This document shows, one piece after another, positions 33,612 through 42,078 of a stretch of 46,163 nucleotides of DNA. The first letter of the stretch is position 1, and each line of letters opens with the position of its first letter. The stretch comes from Gp13-AA77 sp036521995 (GTDB lineage: Bacteria > Acidobacteriota > Terriglobia > UBA7540): assembly GCA_036521995.1 (NCBI GenBank), contig DATDGR010000241.1, positions 1 through 46,163 on the forward strand. The letters run 5' to 3'. The notes below the pieces were generated by a model. The model made no database searches, was not told the origin of the DNA, and saw only the letters and a list, made by a program, of their open reading frames with translations. A program made the translations under genes and the position numbers.

Positions 33612-33945
33612 GACCAGGATTTAAGTGCACATTCTTAAAAGCACCATCCTTCTAACCTGCTGACTATAAATACGTTGTACGACGCTAAATAATGATAGTG
33701 TACAGCACACTTTTGTTGATTCTAAAGGACATTCCAGCTTTGGGCGAGTTTTCCACAGGATTATGCTGCTGATTCTAAATCACATTCCAGCTTTGGGAGG
33801 GGGGGGTATACGGTTTTTCTACCCTTTGGAGCCTGATTTTGGGCTGCACGCGGAGCCTGTCCAGAATCTCCAGGCCCCGAACTTCCGGTACGGCTCTAAA
33901 CATATCGATACGATACACTCAGTTCAGCCCGACTGTCAAGGCCTT
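33612..33945 (+). repeat. Complex IS-derived repeat, copy B (longest)
   Basis: Matches copy A from GGATTTAAGTGCACATTC to TGTCAAGGCCTT, with one extra internal segment. It carries two boxes 54 bp apart (33716-33743 and 33769-33797), differing only as GGACATTCC versus TCACATTCC, then a G-tract GGGAGGGGGGGG and TATACGGTTTTT. Copy A has only one box, so either A lost one or B duplicated one; copy C also has two, which favours loss in A. Confidence 0.75.
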
Positions 33946-34032
33946 GGACGGGCTAGGCGACGGCTTTCCTAGATTCAAGAAATCCGCACTTCGTACACCA
34001 ACTTCTGAGACACGAGACTAGTCTAGAAGATC

Positions 34033-34344
34033 ATGGCAAGCAAGAAGATCTTGGCGCGAATGCCGGCGACCGGACGGATTTCAGTGGGAACAGAGGAGAG
34101 GGCAGGAGAAGTGTCGGAGGAATCGCTCAAAAGAGGGCCACCTGCGGGTCTTGGGAGGCGCAGGAGGAGCAAATCCGACCTGTTCGGTGGCCCCTTCAAG
34201 GTCGGACCCGGCTGGTGGTTGCCTTCGGGGCGATCCGGTGGTACGTTGTCGGTCGGCCAGGAACCCAAAGTGGAAATTCCGGCTGAGGACATTCATGTTG
34301 GGGACAAGCGCTCCGATGATTGTTCCGGGGGACTGAATGAGTGA
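34033..34344 (+). CDS. Hypothetical small protein upstream of the GH13 gene, doubtful
   Basis: 103 residues (MASKKILARMPATGRISVGT...). Its stop overlaps the start of the glycoside hydrolase gene by 8 nt, which suggests coupling. The composition is Arg/Gly-rich with no signal peptide or membrane helix. A short piece, VEIPAEDIHVGDK, recalls the actuator strand of P-type ATPases, but the rest does not. Both minus-strand frames are also open here. It may be non-coding leader. Confidence 0.25.
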   Translation: MASKKILARMPATGRISVGTEERAGEVSEESLKRGPPAGLGRRRRSKSDLFGGPFKVGPGWWLPSGRSGGTLSVGQEPKVEIPAEDIHVGDKRSDDCSGGLNE

Positions 34345-36295
34345 AAAGATCGAGAAGAGTCTGCTGGACATCGACTTTGCGGCCTTGACCGCGCGAACGT
34401 ATACGCCGTCGCCAGCCGCGTGGGAAGACCAAGTGCTCTATTTCCTACTCGTGGACCGATTTTCGGATGGGAACGAACGGTGCGGATACCGCGACAACAA
34501 TGGAAATCCCGCGCCTTCAGGAACCACGCCTCTCTATACGGCGACAACCAGTCGGGTTGACTATGAAGATTGGTTACGAACTGGCGGTACCTGGCAAGGC
34601 GGAAACATCAAGGGGCTGAAGAGCAAGTTAGGTTACTTGAAGCGCCTCGGCGTAACTGCCCTGTGGGTGAGTCCCGTCTTTCGCCAGGTCCCGTTCGAAC
34701 CCAGCTATCACGGCTACGGTATCCAGAATTTTCTTGATGTCGACCCCCATTTTGGGACGCGCGAGGAACTGCGCGATTTCGTGCAGGCTGCCCACGATCA
34801 TGGAATCTACATCATTCTCGACATCATCGCCCACCACACGGGAAATGTCTTTGCTTACCACGCTGATCGCTATTTGGTCGACGATGCCAACACCGGCCAG
34901 AGCTACTACGATCCCCGCTGGGATGGAAATCGATACGCCGTGCGCGGGTTTAATGATCGTAACGGTGAGCCAACCATACCTTGGGAGCTCAACGATCGAG
35001 CTAGGCTCGAAGATTCGTGGCCCGATGGCGCTGTCTGGCCCCGTGAATTCCAAAACATTGCCAAGTTCCGCCACAGTGGACACATCATTAACTGGGACTA
35101 CTATCCGGAATATGTCGAGGCCGACATGTTCTCCCTGAAGACCCTCGACCTCTGGGCCGAGCAGGAGGAGCAAACTCGCCAATTCTCGTCTGCGCTCGCG
35201 TGCCTGATACTGACCTATTGCTTCTGGATTGCTTATGCCGACATTGACGGATTTCGACTCGACGCTGCCAAACACATGGGCACCCAAGCCTTGCGAGCCT
35301 TCTGCGATTCCATGCGTGAATTCGCCGAGAGCATAGGCAAGGAGCGATTCCTGCTAGTAGGAGAAATAGGTGGCGGCCGTGAGAAGGCATGGGAGGTAGT
35401 CCAGCAGACTGGTTTGGACGCTGCACTGGGAATTGACGACGTCCCTGGCAAACTCGAACGCATGGTTTGCGGCTTGGGCAACCCTGAGGACTACTTCTCG
35501 GTGTTCCAGAATTGGATTTTGGACGACTTGGGGCAGCATCGCTGGTACCGGAACAAGGTTGTGACCCTTGTGGATGATCACGACCAAGTGCGCAAAGGTG
35601 GAAGCAAGATGCGCTTTTGCGGCGATCCGCAATATTCCGATCTGGCGTTCAACGTGGTAGCGACGCAGCTGACTACCATCGGCATTCCGTGCATTTATTA
35701 CGGGACCGAGCAGAAGTTCGACAGCGGAGGCCGTCCGAGTGGCTCAGACCTCGTTCTGCGGGAAAGCATGTTCGGCAGCAACTTCGGTGGAAAATGCACG
35801 CGCGGGCATCATTTTTTCGACGAAAATGGAGCTCTGTACGAAGCCCTCTCCAAGCTGGTTGACCTGCGTAAACAGCTGCTTCCCCTTCGTCGCGGGCGGC
35901 AGATGTTACACGAGATTTCAGGAGACGGAATCAATTTTGGCTTTCCCCGCATGATGGGCGACAGGATGCTCTCGATTGTCGCCTGGTCGAGAATTTTCGT
36001 CGATCAAGAAGTGCTGGTTGCATTCAGCACCAACCGCGAACAACCTCTGGCTGCATATTCGACGGTCGCCTCCAGGTTCCGTAGCGAAGGGGACCGGTTG
36101 AAACTGATCTTCTGGCATGCACCTCGTCGAGCCGCAACGCCTCCGCCCGGTGAAGTGGCAGTCGAAGACCGGGGTGGTGTTCTCGCGGTTCCCTTGACGC
36201 TGCCGTCGGCCGGCTTCGTCATCTATCAGGCGCCTCCTGGGCGGCAAAGCCTGGGTTCCCGCCAGGCCGTTGTAAATCAACTGCAGCGAAGCTAG
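34337..36295 (+). CDS. GH13 alpha-amylase family glycoside hydrolase
   Basis: 652 residues, no signal peptide, so likely cytoplasmic. The (beta/alpha)8 barrel begins at DQVLYFLLVDRFSDGN. Conserved region I is the DIIAHHTGN segment, region II GFRLDAAKHMG with the nucleophile Asp, region III LLVGEIGGG with the acid/base Glu and region IV VDDHDQV with the transition-state Asp. SYHGYGIQNFLDVDPHFG fits intracellular maltodextrin or trehalose-metabolising members. A C-terminal beta domain closes the protein (GFVIYQAP). Its exact subfamily cannot be decided by eye. Confidence 0.88.
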   Translation: MSEKIEKSLLDIDFAALTARTYTPSPAAWEDQVLYFLLVDRFSDGNERCGYRDNNGNPAPSGTTPLYTATTSRVDYEDWLRTGGTWQGGNIKGLKSKLGYLKRLGVTALWVSPVFRQVPFEPSYHGYGIQNFLDVDPHFGTREELRDFVQAAHDHGIYIILDIIAHHTGNVFAYHADRYLVDDANTGQSYYDPRWDGNRYAVRGFNDRNGEPTIPWELNDRARLEDSWPDGAVWPREFQNIAKFRHSGHIINWDYYPEYVEADMFSLKTLDLWAEQEEQTRQFSSALACLILTYCFWIAYADIDGFRLDAAKHMGTQALRAFCDSMREFAESIGKERFLLVGEIGGGREKAWEVVQQTGLDAALGIDDVPGKLERMVCGLGNPEDYFSVFQNWILDDLGQHRWYRNKVVTLVDDHDQVRKGGSKMRFCGDPQYSDLAFNVVATQLTTIGIPCIYYGTEQKFDSGGRPSGSDLVLRESMFGSNFGGKCTRGHHFFDENGALYEALSKLVDLRKQLLPLRRGRQMLHEISGDGINFGFPRMMGDRMLSIVAWSRIFVDQEVLVAFSTNREQPLAAYSTVASRFRSEGDRLKLIFWHAPRRAATPPPGEVAVEDRGGVLAVPLTLPSAGFVIYQAPPGRQSLGSRQAVVNQLQRS

Positions 36296-36728
36296 GTCCT
36301 TGGCACTTAGGAAAATTTGTCTTAAGTCAATCGGGAAACGGATCGGGCGCCGTTTGTTCTTAATGATGTGACCAGGAGCGTGGCGTCATATCTAGTGGTT
36401 GACGGGCTAACCGGAACTTGGCAGATTCTCCCGTAAATGCCGCGTCGTAAGCTGGCAGGGCTTCTGGCCCTGTCCGTACGGAAGTTAGTTCTTTTCAGGC
36501 CAATCGAGCGGCAGACAATCGCCCATGGTCTCGTACTGCAACATATCCTGAACCAGAAGATCCCAGATATAGTGTCGGGGGGTTGGGAGCTAGAACGGAA
36601 ATTCCGGATTAATCATTCCTGACAATTACAAACGGTGACACCTAGCGACACCGTGAACGAGAGGTCGGCAATTTGACCCCTCAGATGAAGGACGGCCACA
36701 TTAACACCCGCGAAAGAAGGAGCGCGGT
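36296..36728. other. Gene-free stretch with small hairpins
   Basis: No gene recognised. CAGGGC-TTCTG-GCCCTG near 36457-36475 and ACGGTG...CACCGT near 36633-36655 can form hairpins. The second lies about 75 bp upstream of the leader frame of the GloVer gene and could be part of its regulation. Confidence 0.3.
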
Positions 36729-36755
36729 ATGAATAAGCTTAAGGAGGATTTATGA
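36729..36755 (+). other. Eight-codon leader frame overlapping the next gene
   Basis: ATG at 36729 opens a frame reading MNKLKEDL, ending with TGA at 36753-36755, which overlaps the ATG of the GloVer gene (36752). AAGGAG sits about 8 nt before this small frame, and the AAGGAGG inside it is the Shine-Dalgarno of the next gene. Translation of the leader would pass over that site. Confidence 0.35.
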
Positions 36756-37990
36756 AAGATAAGAAAGAAGCCTTGACTTGCATCGTGTACTGCAGGATGG
36801 TGCGCGCGACGCTGGCGATTGCAACGGTGCTTCTGCTGACGGGCCTCGTGGCCCAGCGGGCGCAAGCGCAGAACTATACCGTGGTTTATGATTTCACAGG
36901 CGGTGCAGACGGAGGGGGTCCTTTCGCAGGCCTGATCAGGGACGCGGCGGGCAACTCTTATGGCACAACTGAATATGGCGGCGATCTCAGTTGCTTCTTC
37001 GGCGAGGGCTGCGGTGTTGTATTCAAGCTGGACCCGGCCGGAAATGAGACGGTACTGTACACCTTTACCGGTGGACCGGACGGAGCTTTGCCCGAAGCTG
37101 GCGTGATCTCGGATGCCGCAGGCAACCTCTACGGCACAACCTCTAGTGGCGGCGATCTCAGTTGCAATTGCGGAGTCGTGTTCAAGCTGGACCCGGCAGG
37201 CGACCTGACGGTGCTGCACACCTTCACCGGTGGAACGGATGGCGCAAATCCCTTGTTAGGGAGCCTGATCATGGACTCCGCAGGTAGCCTTTACGGCACG
37301 GCTTTTGGCGGCGGCGATCTTGGCTGCAACTCCGGCTATGGTTGTGGCGTCGTGTTCACGCTAGACACGGCAGGCAACGAGACAGTGGTGCACAGCTTCA
37401 CCGGCGGACGAGACGGAGCTTACCCTTACGCTGGTCTGCTTCGAGACGGCGCGGGCAACCTCTACGGCACAACGTACCAGGGTGGCGATCGAGTCTGCGA
37501 TAAGGGGTGCGGGGTCGTGTTCAAGCTTAACCCGGCCGGTAAGGAGATAGTGGCGCACAGCTTCACGGGCGGGGCGGACGGGGCAAACCCCTGGGCCGGT
37601 CTCATCCGCGATAACGCCGGTAATTTATACGGTACCACCTATGGTATCCTCTCCAGCGACGCTGGAACCGTGTTCGAGTTGGACTCAGCGGGTCATGAGA
37701 CCGTGCTGTACGGTTTCACCGGCGGGGCGGACGGAGCATATCCCGCAGCTGGCCTGATCAGGGACACAGCCGGCAACCTCTATGGCGCTACATACGGGGG
37801 AGGGGCCGGAGGGGGAGTGGTGTTTATGGTGACTCCGAACGGCCAGGAACAGGTGCTCCACGCCTTTGCACCGGCGGATGGCTACAACTCCTACGCGCGC
37901 CTGCTCCCTTATAAGGGAAGCCTCTACGGTACGGCCTCCGGAGGCGGCGCCTATGGCTTCGGGGTAGTCTTCAAGCTCACCCCGCACTAG
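36752..37990 (+). CDS. Secreted GloVer-repeat (choice-of-anchor tandem repeat) protein
   Basis: 412 residues. A perfect AAGGAGG is 4 nt before the ATG. Signal peptide: MVRATLAIATVLLLTGLVAQRAQAQ. The mature part has about nine repeats of 35-45 residues built as GLIRDAAGN-LYGTT-YGGG, CGVVFKLDPAGNETVLYTF and TGGADGA. This is the GloVer repeat found in many acidobacterial secreted proteins, predicted to form a beta-propeller. Function unknown. Some repeats carry Cys pairs (CFFGEGCG, CNSGYGCG) that may form disulphides. Confidence 0.9.
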   Translation: MKDKKEALTCIVYCRMVRATLAIATVLLLTGLVAQRAQAQNYTVVYDFTGGADGGGPFAGLIRDAAGNSYGTTEYGGDLSCFFGEGCGVVFKLDPAGNETVLYTFTGGPDGALPEAGVISDAAGNLYGTTSSGGDLSCNCGVVFKLDPAGDLTVLHTFTGGTDGANPLLGSLIMDSAGSLYGTAFGGGDLGCNSGYGCGVVFTLDTAGNETVVHSFTGGRDGAYPYAGLLRDGAGNLYGTTYQGGDRVCDKGCGVVFKLNPAGKEIVAHSFTGGADGANPWAGLIRDNAGNLYGTTYGILSSDAGTVFELDSAGHETVLYGFTGGADGAYPAAGLIRDTAGNLYGATYGGGAGGGVVFMVTPNGQEQVLHAFAPADGYNSYARLLPYKGSLYGTASGGGAYGFGVVFKLTPH

Positions 37991-38090
37991 GCCCCGTGCT
38001 AGCCAGGTAGCGCATCTATAATGGCGGCGGCTCTGTCAAGCAGAATTTAGAAACACAACCCCGTCCGCGTGCGGCCGTTGGGTCAAGAGC

Positions 38091-38202
38091 GGTCTGGCGT
38101 CTTTTGCTTTTCGCCGGACCGTTCATCGCCGACCCTTGAGGCCGCGACCGCACGCCCAAAACTGAGATTCGACCAAGCCCTTGTGCTTTCCCAGGGCTTG
38201 GT
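38091..38202 (+). ncRNA. Candidate structured RNA with two hairpins
   Basis: GGTCTGGCG (38091-38099) pairs with CGCCGGACC (38112-38120) around loop TCTTTTGCTTTT, and ACCAAGCCCT (38172-38181) pairs with AGGGCTTGGT (38193-38202) around loop TGTGCTTTCCC. Both loops are pyrimidine-rich and share TGCTTT. They lie upstream of the small frame at 38240. No known riboswitch class is recognised; this could be a leader, an sRNA or a repeat. Confidence 0.35.
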
Positions 38203-38239
38203 CCTAGAGGATTCTTTTCGGCTCAGGGAGATACAAAAC

Positions 38240-38311
38240 ATGTGCGCGACAAACGTCACGAAATTGGTCAGTAGAGTAGCCTTGGTTTGTCTGGTATTTG
38301 TTGCAACCTAA
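38240..38311 (+). other. Orphan signal-peptide-like small frame
   Basis: Reads MCATNVTKLVSRVALVCLVF then VAT and stop. AGGGAGA lies about 7 nt upstream, so it could be translated. It looks like the first 23 residues of an exported protein that is then cut short, or a membrane microprotein. The 70 bases after it up to the convergent gene hold nothing recognisable. Confidence 0.35.
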
Positions 38312-38381
38312 CGCACACCTCACCTGGCGCAGCCGAGCCAATAAAGTCCCGGCCAAGGAAGCTGCGAATCTACAACCCCAG

Positions 38382-39143
38382 TTACTCGTGCCCGTAGGCC
38401 GTGAGCCGGCTGAGGGTGTCGCGGTGCTCTTTGGCAACGGTGAGGTTGTCAATAACCTCGCCGAGGGTGGGGTCTGACTTCCCCGCCGCCGCGAGATCGT
38501 TGAAGAACTTGTCCAGCGCTGCGCCATTGGAGAAAAAGAGGGCGAGGTTGTAGCCGCCGGGTGCGTCGCTGTGAACGTCTTCCTTATCGAAGTTGTACAT
38601 CAGCAGAGTGCCGCTGGCGACGGCGGCGTCCAACACCGGCTTGACAGACTTGATCACGTACCCCTCGAGCGCCTGTTCCGCCCCGGGCTTGGCCTGCCAG
38701 AAAGTCACGCGCACGTACCCGGTGGCCCCGGAAGACGTCTTGCCGCCGTGGGCGAGCGTCGCGAGAAGAGCGTCGCGATGCTTGGTGGCTGAGACGAAAG
38801 CGGCGTTTGTGGCGCCGGCCCACTGCCCCTCGAGCGCCTTCAGCAGCTTGTCGCGGCTCGTGGCCGTAAAGAACTCGGCGTGAGTGTAGCCGTTCTCCTC
38901 GTGCACCCGCGTGGTGACGTCTCCCCAGGCCACGATGGTCCCATCGGCCAGCGAACTCTTCATTTGCGCGTCCGCTGCCTGCGACTGCTTGTCAAAAGCC
39001 GCCCATTGGTCTCGCGGCACAGCCCACCACGAAACGTAAGTAAAGTAGCTATGGTCCTGCGCCGCCGCCGGCAGCGGCACGACCGCCACGCTCGCCGCTA
39101 CGGCGCACCACAATAACCCCGACGCAAAAAGTCGCTTGAACAT
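38382..39143 (-). CDS. Secreted protein with two ferredoxin-like repeats, function unknown
   Basis: 253 residues from the ATG at 39143, with GGGGGAAAG upstream. The frame is open 25 codons further up but without a site. Signal peptide LFASGLLWCAVAASVAVVPLPAAAQ. The mature part seems to hold two similar halves: YFTYVSWWAVPRDQWAAFDK...YTHAEFFTATSRDKLLKALE and GYVRVTFWQAKPGAEQALEG...YNLALFFSNGAALDKFFND. This beta-alpha-beta pattern resembles dimeric alpha/beta-barrel (NIPSNAP/ABM-like) domains. No catalytic residues can be named. Confidence 0.75.
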   Translation of the reverse strand: MFKRLFASGLLWCAVAASVAVVPLPAAAQDHSYFTYVSWWAVPRDQWAAFDKQSQAADAQMKSSLADGTIVAWGDVTTRVHEENGYTHAEFFTATSRDKLLKALEGQWAGATNAAFVSATKHRDALLATLAHGGKTSSGATGYVRVTFWQAKPGAEQALEGYVIKSVKPVLDAAVASGTLLMYNFDKEDVHSDAPGGYNLALFFSNGAALDKFFNDLAAAGKSDPTLGEVIDNLTVAKEHRDTLSRLTAYGHE

Positions 39144-39260
39144 TTTTCTTTCCCCCTGTCTGAGTTTTCCTGGTGTTACGCCGCAGGTTCTGCACGCGCG
39201 GCGAGTTGCAGGCGGCAAGCCTATCGGATTTCTACATTGACAGTCAACTGAGTGTACTTG

Positions 39261-39377
39261 TCAGCGGTAGACCACTTTGAAATCAAGCACCTCCTCGATT
39301 GTCCATACGTGATCGGAGACGCCAGCTTCCATTGCGGGCACGACGCGCAGCGTTTTGTGAATCTGTGTAAAGTTGTA
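39261..39377 (-). pseudogene. IS1-like transposase C-terminal remnant
   Basis: The minus strand reads YNFTQIHKTLRVVPAMEAGV and SDHVWTIEEVLDFKVVYR before a stop. This is the C-terminal end of IS1-type DDE transposases found in many Acidobacteria and Planctomycetes (YNF-x3-HKTLRVTPAMEAG). Only about 38 residues remain, just downstream of the cytochrome P460 gene. Upstream the frame loses similarity. Confidence 0.65.
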
Positions 39378-39437
39378 CGCGCTTGTACCTTGCTTGCATC
39401 CCAATCAGCATCGGCCTCGGGTAAACCCCGCGGATCA

Positions 39438-40022
39438 TCACCTTTTGGAGTATGCGGTGAAAATGTAATCCTTTGGCGCCGCCAACGTGTGGCATGCGGC
39501 GCCACACTTGGCGTCGTGCCCCTGCGGCGGCTTGCTGGCCGAGGTGGCAGGCGTGAACGTGCCGGATGCGGCGTCATACTCGAACATGCCATATCCCCAT
39601 CCGTGCGTGTCCGAGAACCTCTTGCTGTCCTTCTCGATGAACTCGACCGCAGTCAGCTCACCCGGTACCGTGTCTGGGGTGCTCGCGGAAAAAGGGGGAT
39701 CGGTTAACTGTTTCGGTCTCCACTCAATCTTTGCAATCTTAGAGCCGTCGGGGAAGGGCTTGCCATTGCCGGGAATGCCTTCCTTGTATGCGTCGATCAT
39801 CACGGGATTCGCAAGGATGAGTCTGATCACGTGTGCGGCGTCGGTCTGACTCGGGCCGACAGCCTGCCAGTCTTCGTATCCCTTGAACTCAGAGAACGCG
39901 AGCCCGCCCGGCACCTTCAGAGTGTACTTATCCTGCTTGTCCTGTGCGGAGCTGGCCCGGTCGCCGAAGACTGCGAGCGCTAACGCGACGATCACCATCA
40001 ACGCGGGTAGAATCCTCTTCAT
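39438..40022 (-). CDS. Cytochrome P460 family protein
   Basis: 194 residues with a signal peptide (LPALMVIVALALAVFGDRASS). The heme-binding motif is CGAACH near the C-terminus, after a domain with GGLAFSEFKGYEDWQAVGPS, IRLILANPVMIDAYKEGIPG and WGYGMFEYDAASG, all typical of P460/P460-like c-type cytochromes. In ammonia oxidisers P460 oxidises hydroxylamine; in other bacteria the role is unclear. The Shine-Dalgarno GGAGG lies 7-8 nt before the ATG. Periplasmic. Confidence 0.92.
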   Translation of the reverse strand: MKRILPALMVIVALALAVFGDRASSAQDKQDKYTLKVPGGLAFSEFKGYEDWQAVGPSQTDAAHVIRLILANPVMIDAYKEGIPGNGKPFPDGSKIAKIEWRPKQLTDPPFSASTPDTVPGELTAVEFIEKDSKRFSDTHGWGYGMFEYDAASGTFTPATSASKPPQGHDAKCGAACHTLAAPKDYIFTAYSKR

Positions 40023-40175
40023 GGCTGGTTCCTCCGCTGTGATTGTAACTTAAGTTTGGGGCGTCCTACTGCATGCGTCAAGCAACCTGAATTTCTCCGC
40101 GAATGCGCCCGGGACGAAAAGAGGCCGAGCGACCTTTTCGCGTCGGCCTCTAAGAGAGACGGTTATCGACTCCGG

Positions 40176-41951
40176 CTAAGGGATAACGTAACGCAAGTCG
40201 ACATAGGCCATGCTCAGGTGGGCGTTCTTAGGCGCATCGGTGGCCACGAACCAAGGAGCGCGGGTCACGTAGGAGTATTGGGTGATGATCTGCAGCGCCC
40301 CATAATGCGGGTTCTTCCAGAACGTCTCGATGATCCCAAAGGTGGGCTCCTGGACGCTCTTGTTTTGGCTGTTGGGAGCTCCTGGGTAACCGTAGCCAAG
40401 GTAGGAAGGCTTGGTCGATGGCGTGCTGTTGCAGACGACCGGCGCCGGTGTGGTTGGCGGTGGGGTTCCGGGCGGCGGAATCACGGCGGGCTGAATGTAG
40501 CAGTCGATGCCGAAGTTGCGCTGAGCCCACACACCGCCGTAATAGCCGTAGAACATAGTTCTCTGGTTGGCTTGGTATTCGAATCCCGCCAACCCCGCTC
40601 CGGTGTGAACCAGCGACGGATGATAGTCGCCGTCGCCATTCCGGTTGATGACGAAGTTGGGCGCCAGCGCGAAGAGGTAACGGCCGATGCCGTCACCGTA
40701 GATGCTGTTCAGGACAAAGTGGAAGTTCTTGAAGAGCTCCAGGTTGAAGTTCGCCGCTACGCCGCCGCCCACCGCCGAGTTGTGCACTTGGGCGGCCGGG
40801 TCGTAGACGCGCGTTGCGTTCAGGACGCCGGCGAATTCCACGTGTTCGTGCAGCTTTCCCATCATGGGATCGAAGGCCACTTTGCTGATGATGTCCGGCA
40901 TCAGATTAGGCGTGGCCGGGTTGTTGGCGGCGTTGGAATTCGTGATGGAGCCGGAGCCGTTGTCGCACTGTGCCACCATCGAGCTCGGAACCGTGGCGGA
41001 ATAGCAGAACTGCTGAGGATCTTCAATCGAGATGCCTGCCGCGGCCGTATCGGTGAAGTGGTAGATCAGGCGGAACTGGGCTTGACGGGCCCACACCAGG
41101 CCCACTTGGTAGTTCGTATCCATATCCTGCGAATAGAAGATATCGGATGGATTTGCCGACAGCCCTGTGCGGTTCGGAGTCAGCATAGTCCACGACTGGC
41201 CGCCCAGAAATTCGAAGTGGCCTTTGCGGCCGTCGAGCCAGTAGAGGCGGGAGCGGAGCGTGTTGGAGTTGCTCGAATCGAAAACATTAGGCGGACTGAA
41301 GCCCAGGAAGTCGGCCTCCACGTGGGCGTGCAGATCGAAGCCCTTGAACATGCTGTTTACATCCAAGCTGAGGCGAGAGTTCTGCATCGTAAAGCGGGTC
41401 TCTGAAAGTTGACCGGTCGCCCCATTTGAGAAAGGGATGCTCCCGAACGAAGTCCCAATGCCGCTGCCTACGTTGGTGGTGCGGTAGAACGTCGTGAAAT
41501 CCAGAAACCCGCCGGGGGTGAACGAAGCGCCGCCGATCTTAAAGAAAAGCGGTGATTCGCTGGTGCTTGTGATCTTCTGGGGGATTGTCACCGCGGGCAA
41601 GGAAGGGGCCGAAGCCGCCGGAGCCGTCGGGATCACCGGACTCAGGCTGGCCACCTGGCCGAGGCTGGAAGGCTCGGGCGGGGCAGCCGGGGCGGCGGCA
41701 ACCTGGGGCGCACCTTGATTGGTCCGATCCAACTGCTTTTTCATCTCAGCCATCGCCGCCTGCATTTGGTCGAGCTGCTTCTGCTGCGCGGCGAGCTGCT
41801 GCTTCAGAAGCGCCACTTCATCGGCTGAGCTGGTACCGCCGGCAGCCTGGCTGGCAGGTGCCGCGGTCTGCGAGAGTCCAGGCACAACACTGGCAGCCAG
41901 CATCACGCCGACGATCAGCAGGTACCCTATCACTGTTCTGCGTTTCTGCAT
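40176..41951 (-). CDS. Outer-membrane porin with N-terminal coiled coil (DcaP/OprP-like)
   Basis: 591 residues. Signal peptide GYLLIVGVMLAASVVPGLSQ, then a coiled coil VALLKQQLAAQQKQLDQMQA at about 48-80, a Pro/Ala linker and a beta-barrel starting FKIGGASFTPGGFLDFTTFY. Barrel strands such as LYWLDGRKGHFEFLGGQSW follow, and the protein ends in a Tyr/Leu-rich strand with terminal VDLRYVIP. The pattern matches DcaP-type trimeric porins. Shine-Dalgarno AGGTGA precedes the ATG. Its upstream region holds a four-unit phased repeat array. Confidence 0.85.
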   Translation of the reverse strand: MQKRRTVIGYLLIVGVMLAASVVPGLSQTAAPASQAAGGTSSADEVALLKQQLAAQQKQLDQMQAAMAEMKKQLDRTNQGAPQVAAAPAAPPEPSSLGQVASLSPVIPTAPAASAPSLPAVTIPQKITSTSESPLFFKIGGASFTPGGFLDFTTFYRTTNVGSGIGTSFGSIPFSNGATGQLSETRFTMQNSRLSLDVNSMFKGFDLHAHVEADFLGFSPPNVFDSSNSNTLRSRLYWLDGRKGHFEFLGGQSWTMLTPNRTGLSANPSDIFYSQDMDTNYQVGLVWARQAQFRLIYHFTDTAAAGISIEDPQQFCYSATVPSSMVAQCDNGSGSITNSNAANNPATPNLMPDIISKVAFDPMMGKLHEHVEFAGVLNATRVYDPAAQVHNSAVGGGVAANFNLELFKNFHFVLNSIYGDGIGRYLFALAPNFVINRNGDGDYHPSLVHTGAGLAGFEYQANQRTMFYGYYGGVWAQRNFGIDCYIQPAVIPPPGTPPPTTPAPVVCNSTPSTKPSYLGYGYPGAPNSQNKSVQEPTFGIIETFWKNPHYGALQIITQYSYVTRAPWFVATDAPKNAHLSMAYVDLRYVIP

Positions 41952-42038
41952 TCTTCACCTCAATGTTGAAGTCGTGGTGTTCCTCTTAAAGAAGCAAGGC
42001 TTTTCGATGACCAGCAACATAGGATTTTCCGCTCTGCC

Positions 42039-42078
42039 CTGTTACGTTGCTGTGACGCGAATGTTATATTTCTGTTAC
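42039..42078. promoter_or_regulatory. Four 7-bp direct repeats at exact 11-bp period (Pho box-like array)
   Basis: CTGTTAC (42039), CTGTGAC (42050), ATGTTAT (42061) and CTGTTAC (42072). 7-bp half-sites 11 bp apart are the layout bound by PhoB/OmpR-family response regulators; the E. coli Pho half-site is CTGTCAT. The array is 88 bp from the coiled-coil porin start, with a possible -10 TATGTT at 42021-42016 on the minus strand, and about 245 bp from the other porin's promoter. Confidence 0.5.

Noticed and set aside
33541..33612. Possible FtsK first membrane helix before repeat B
   Set aside because: A single hydrophobic stretch without a start codon or other FtsK motif is not enough.
34033..34344. 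Possible P-type ATPase fragment (VEIPAEDIHVGDK)
   Set aside because: Only about 13 residues resemble the actuator domain and the flanks do not. Listed only as a doubtful hypothetical.
40056..41405. Long open frame antisense to the coiled-coil porin gene
   Set aside because: Low-complexity Val/Gly/Arg composition without motifs; the minus strand has a full porin with signal peptide.
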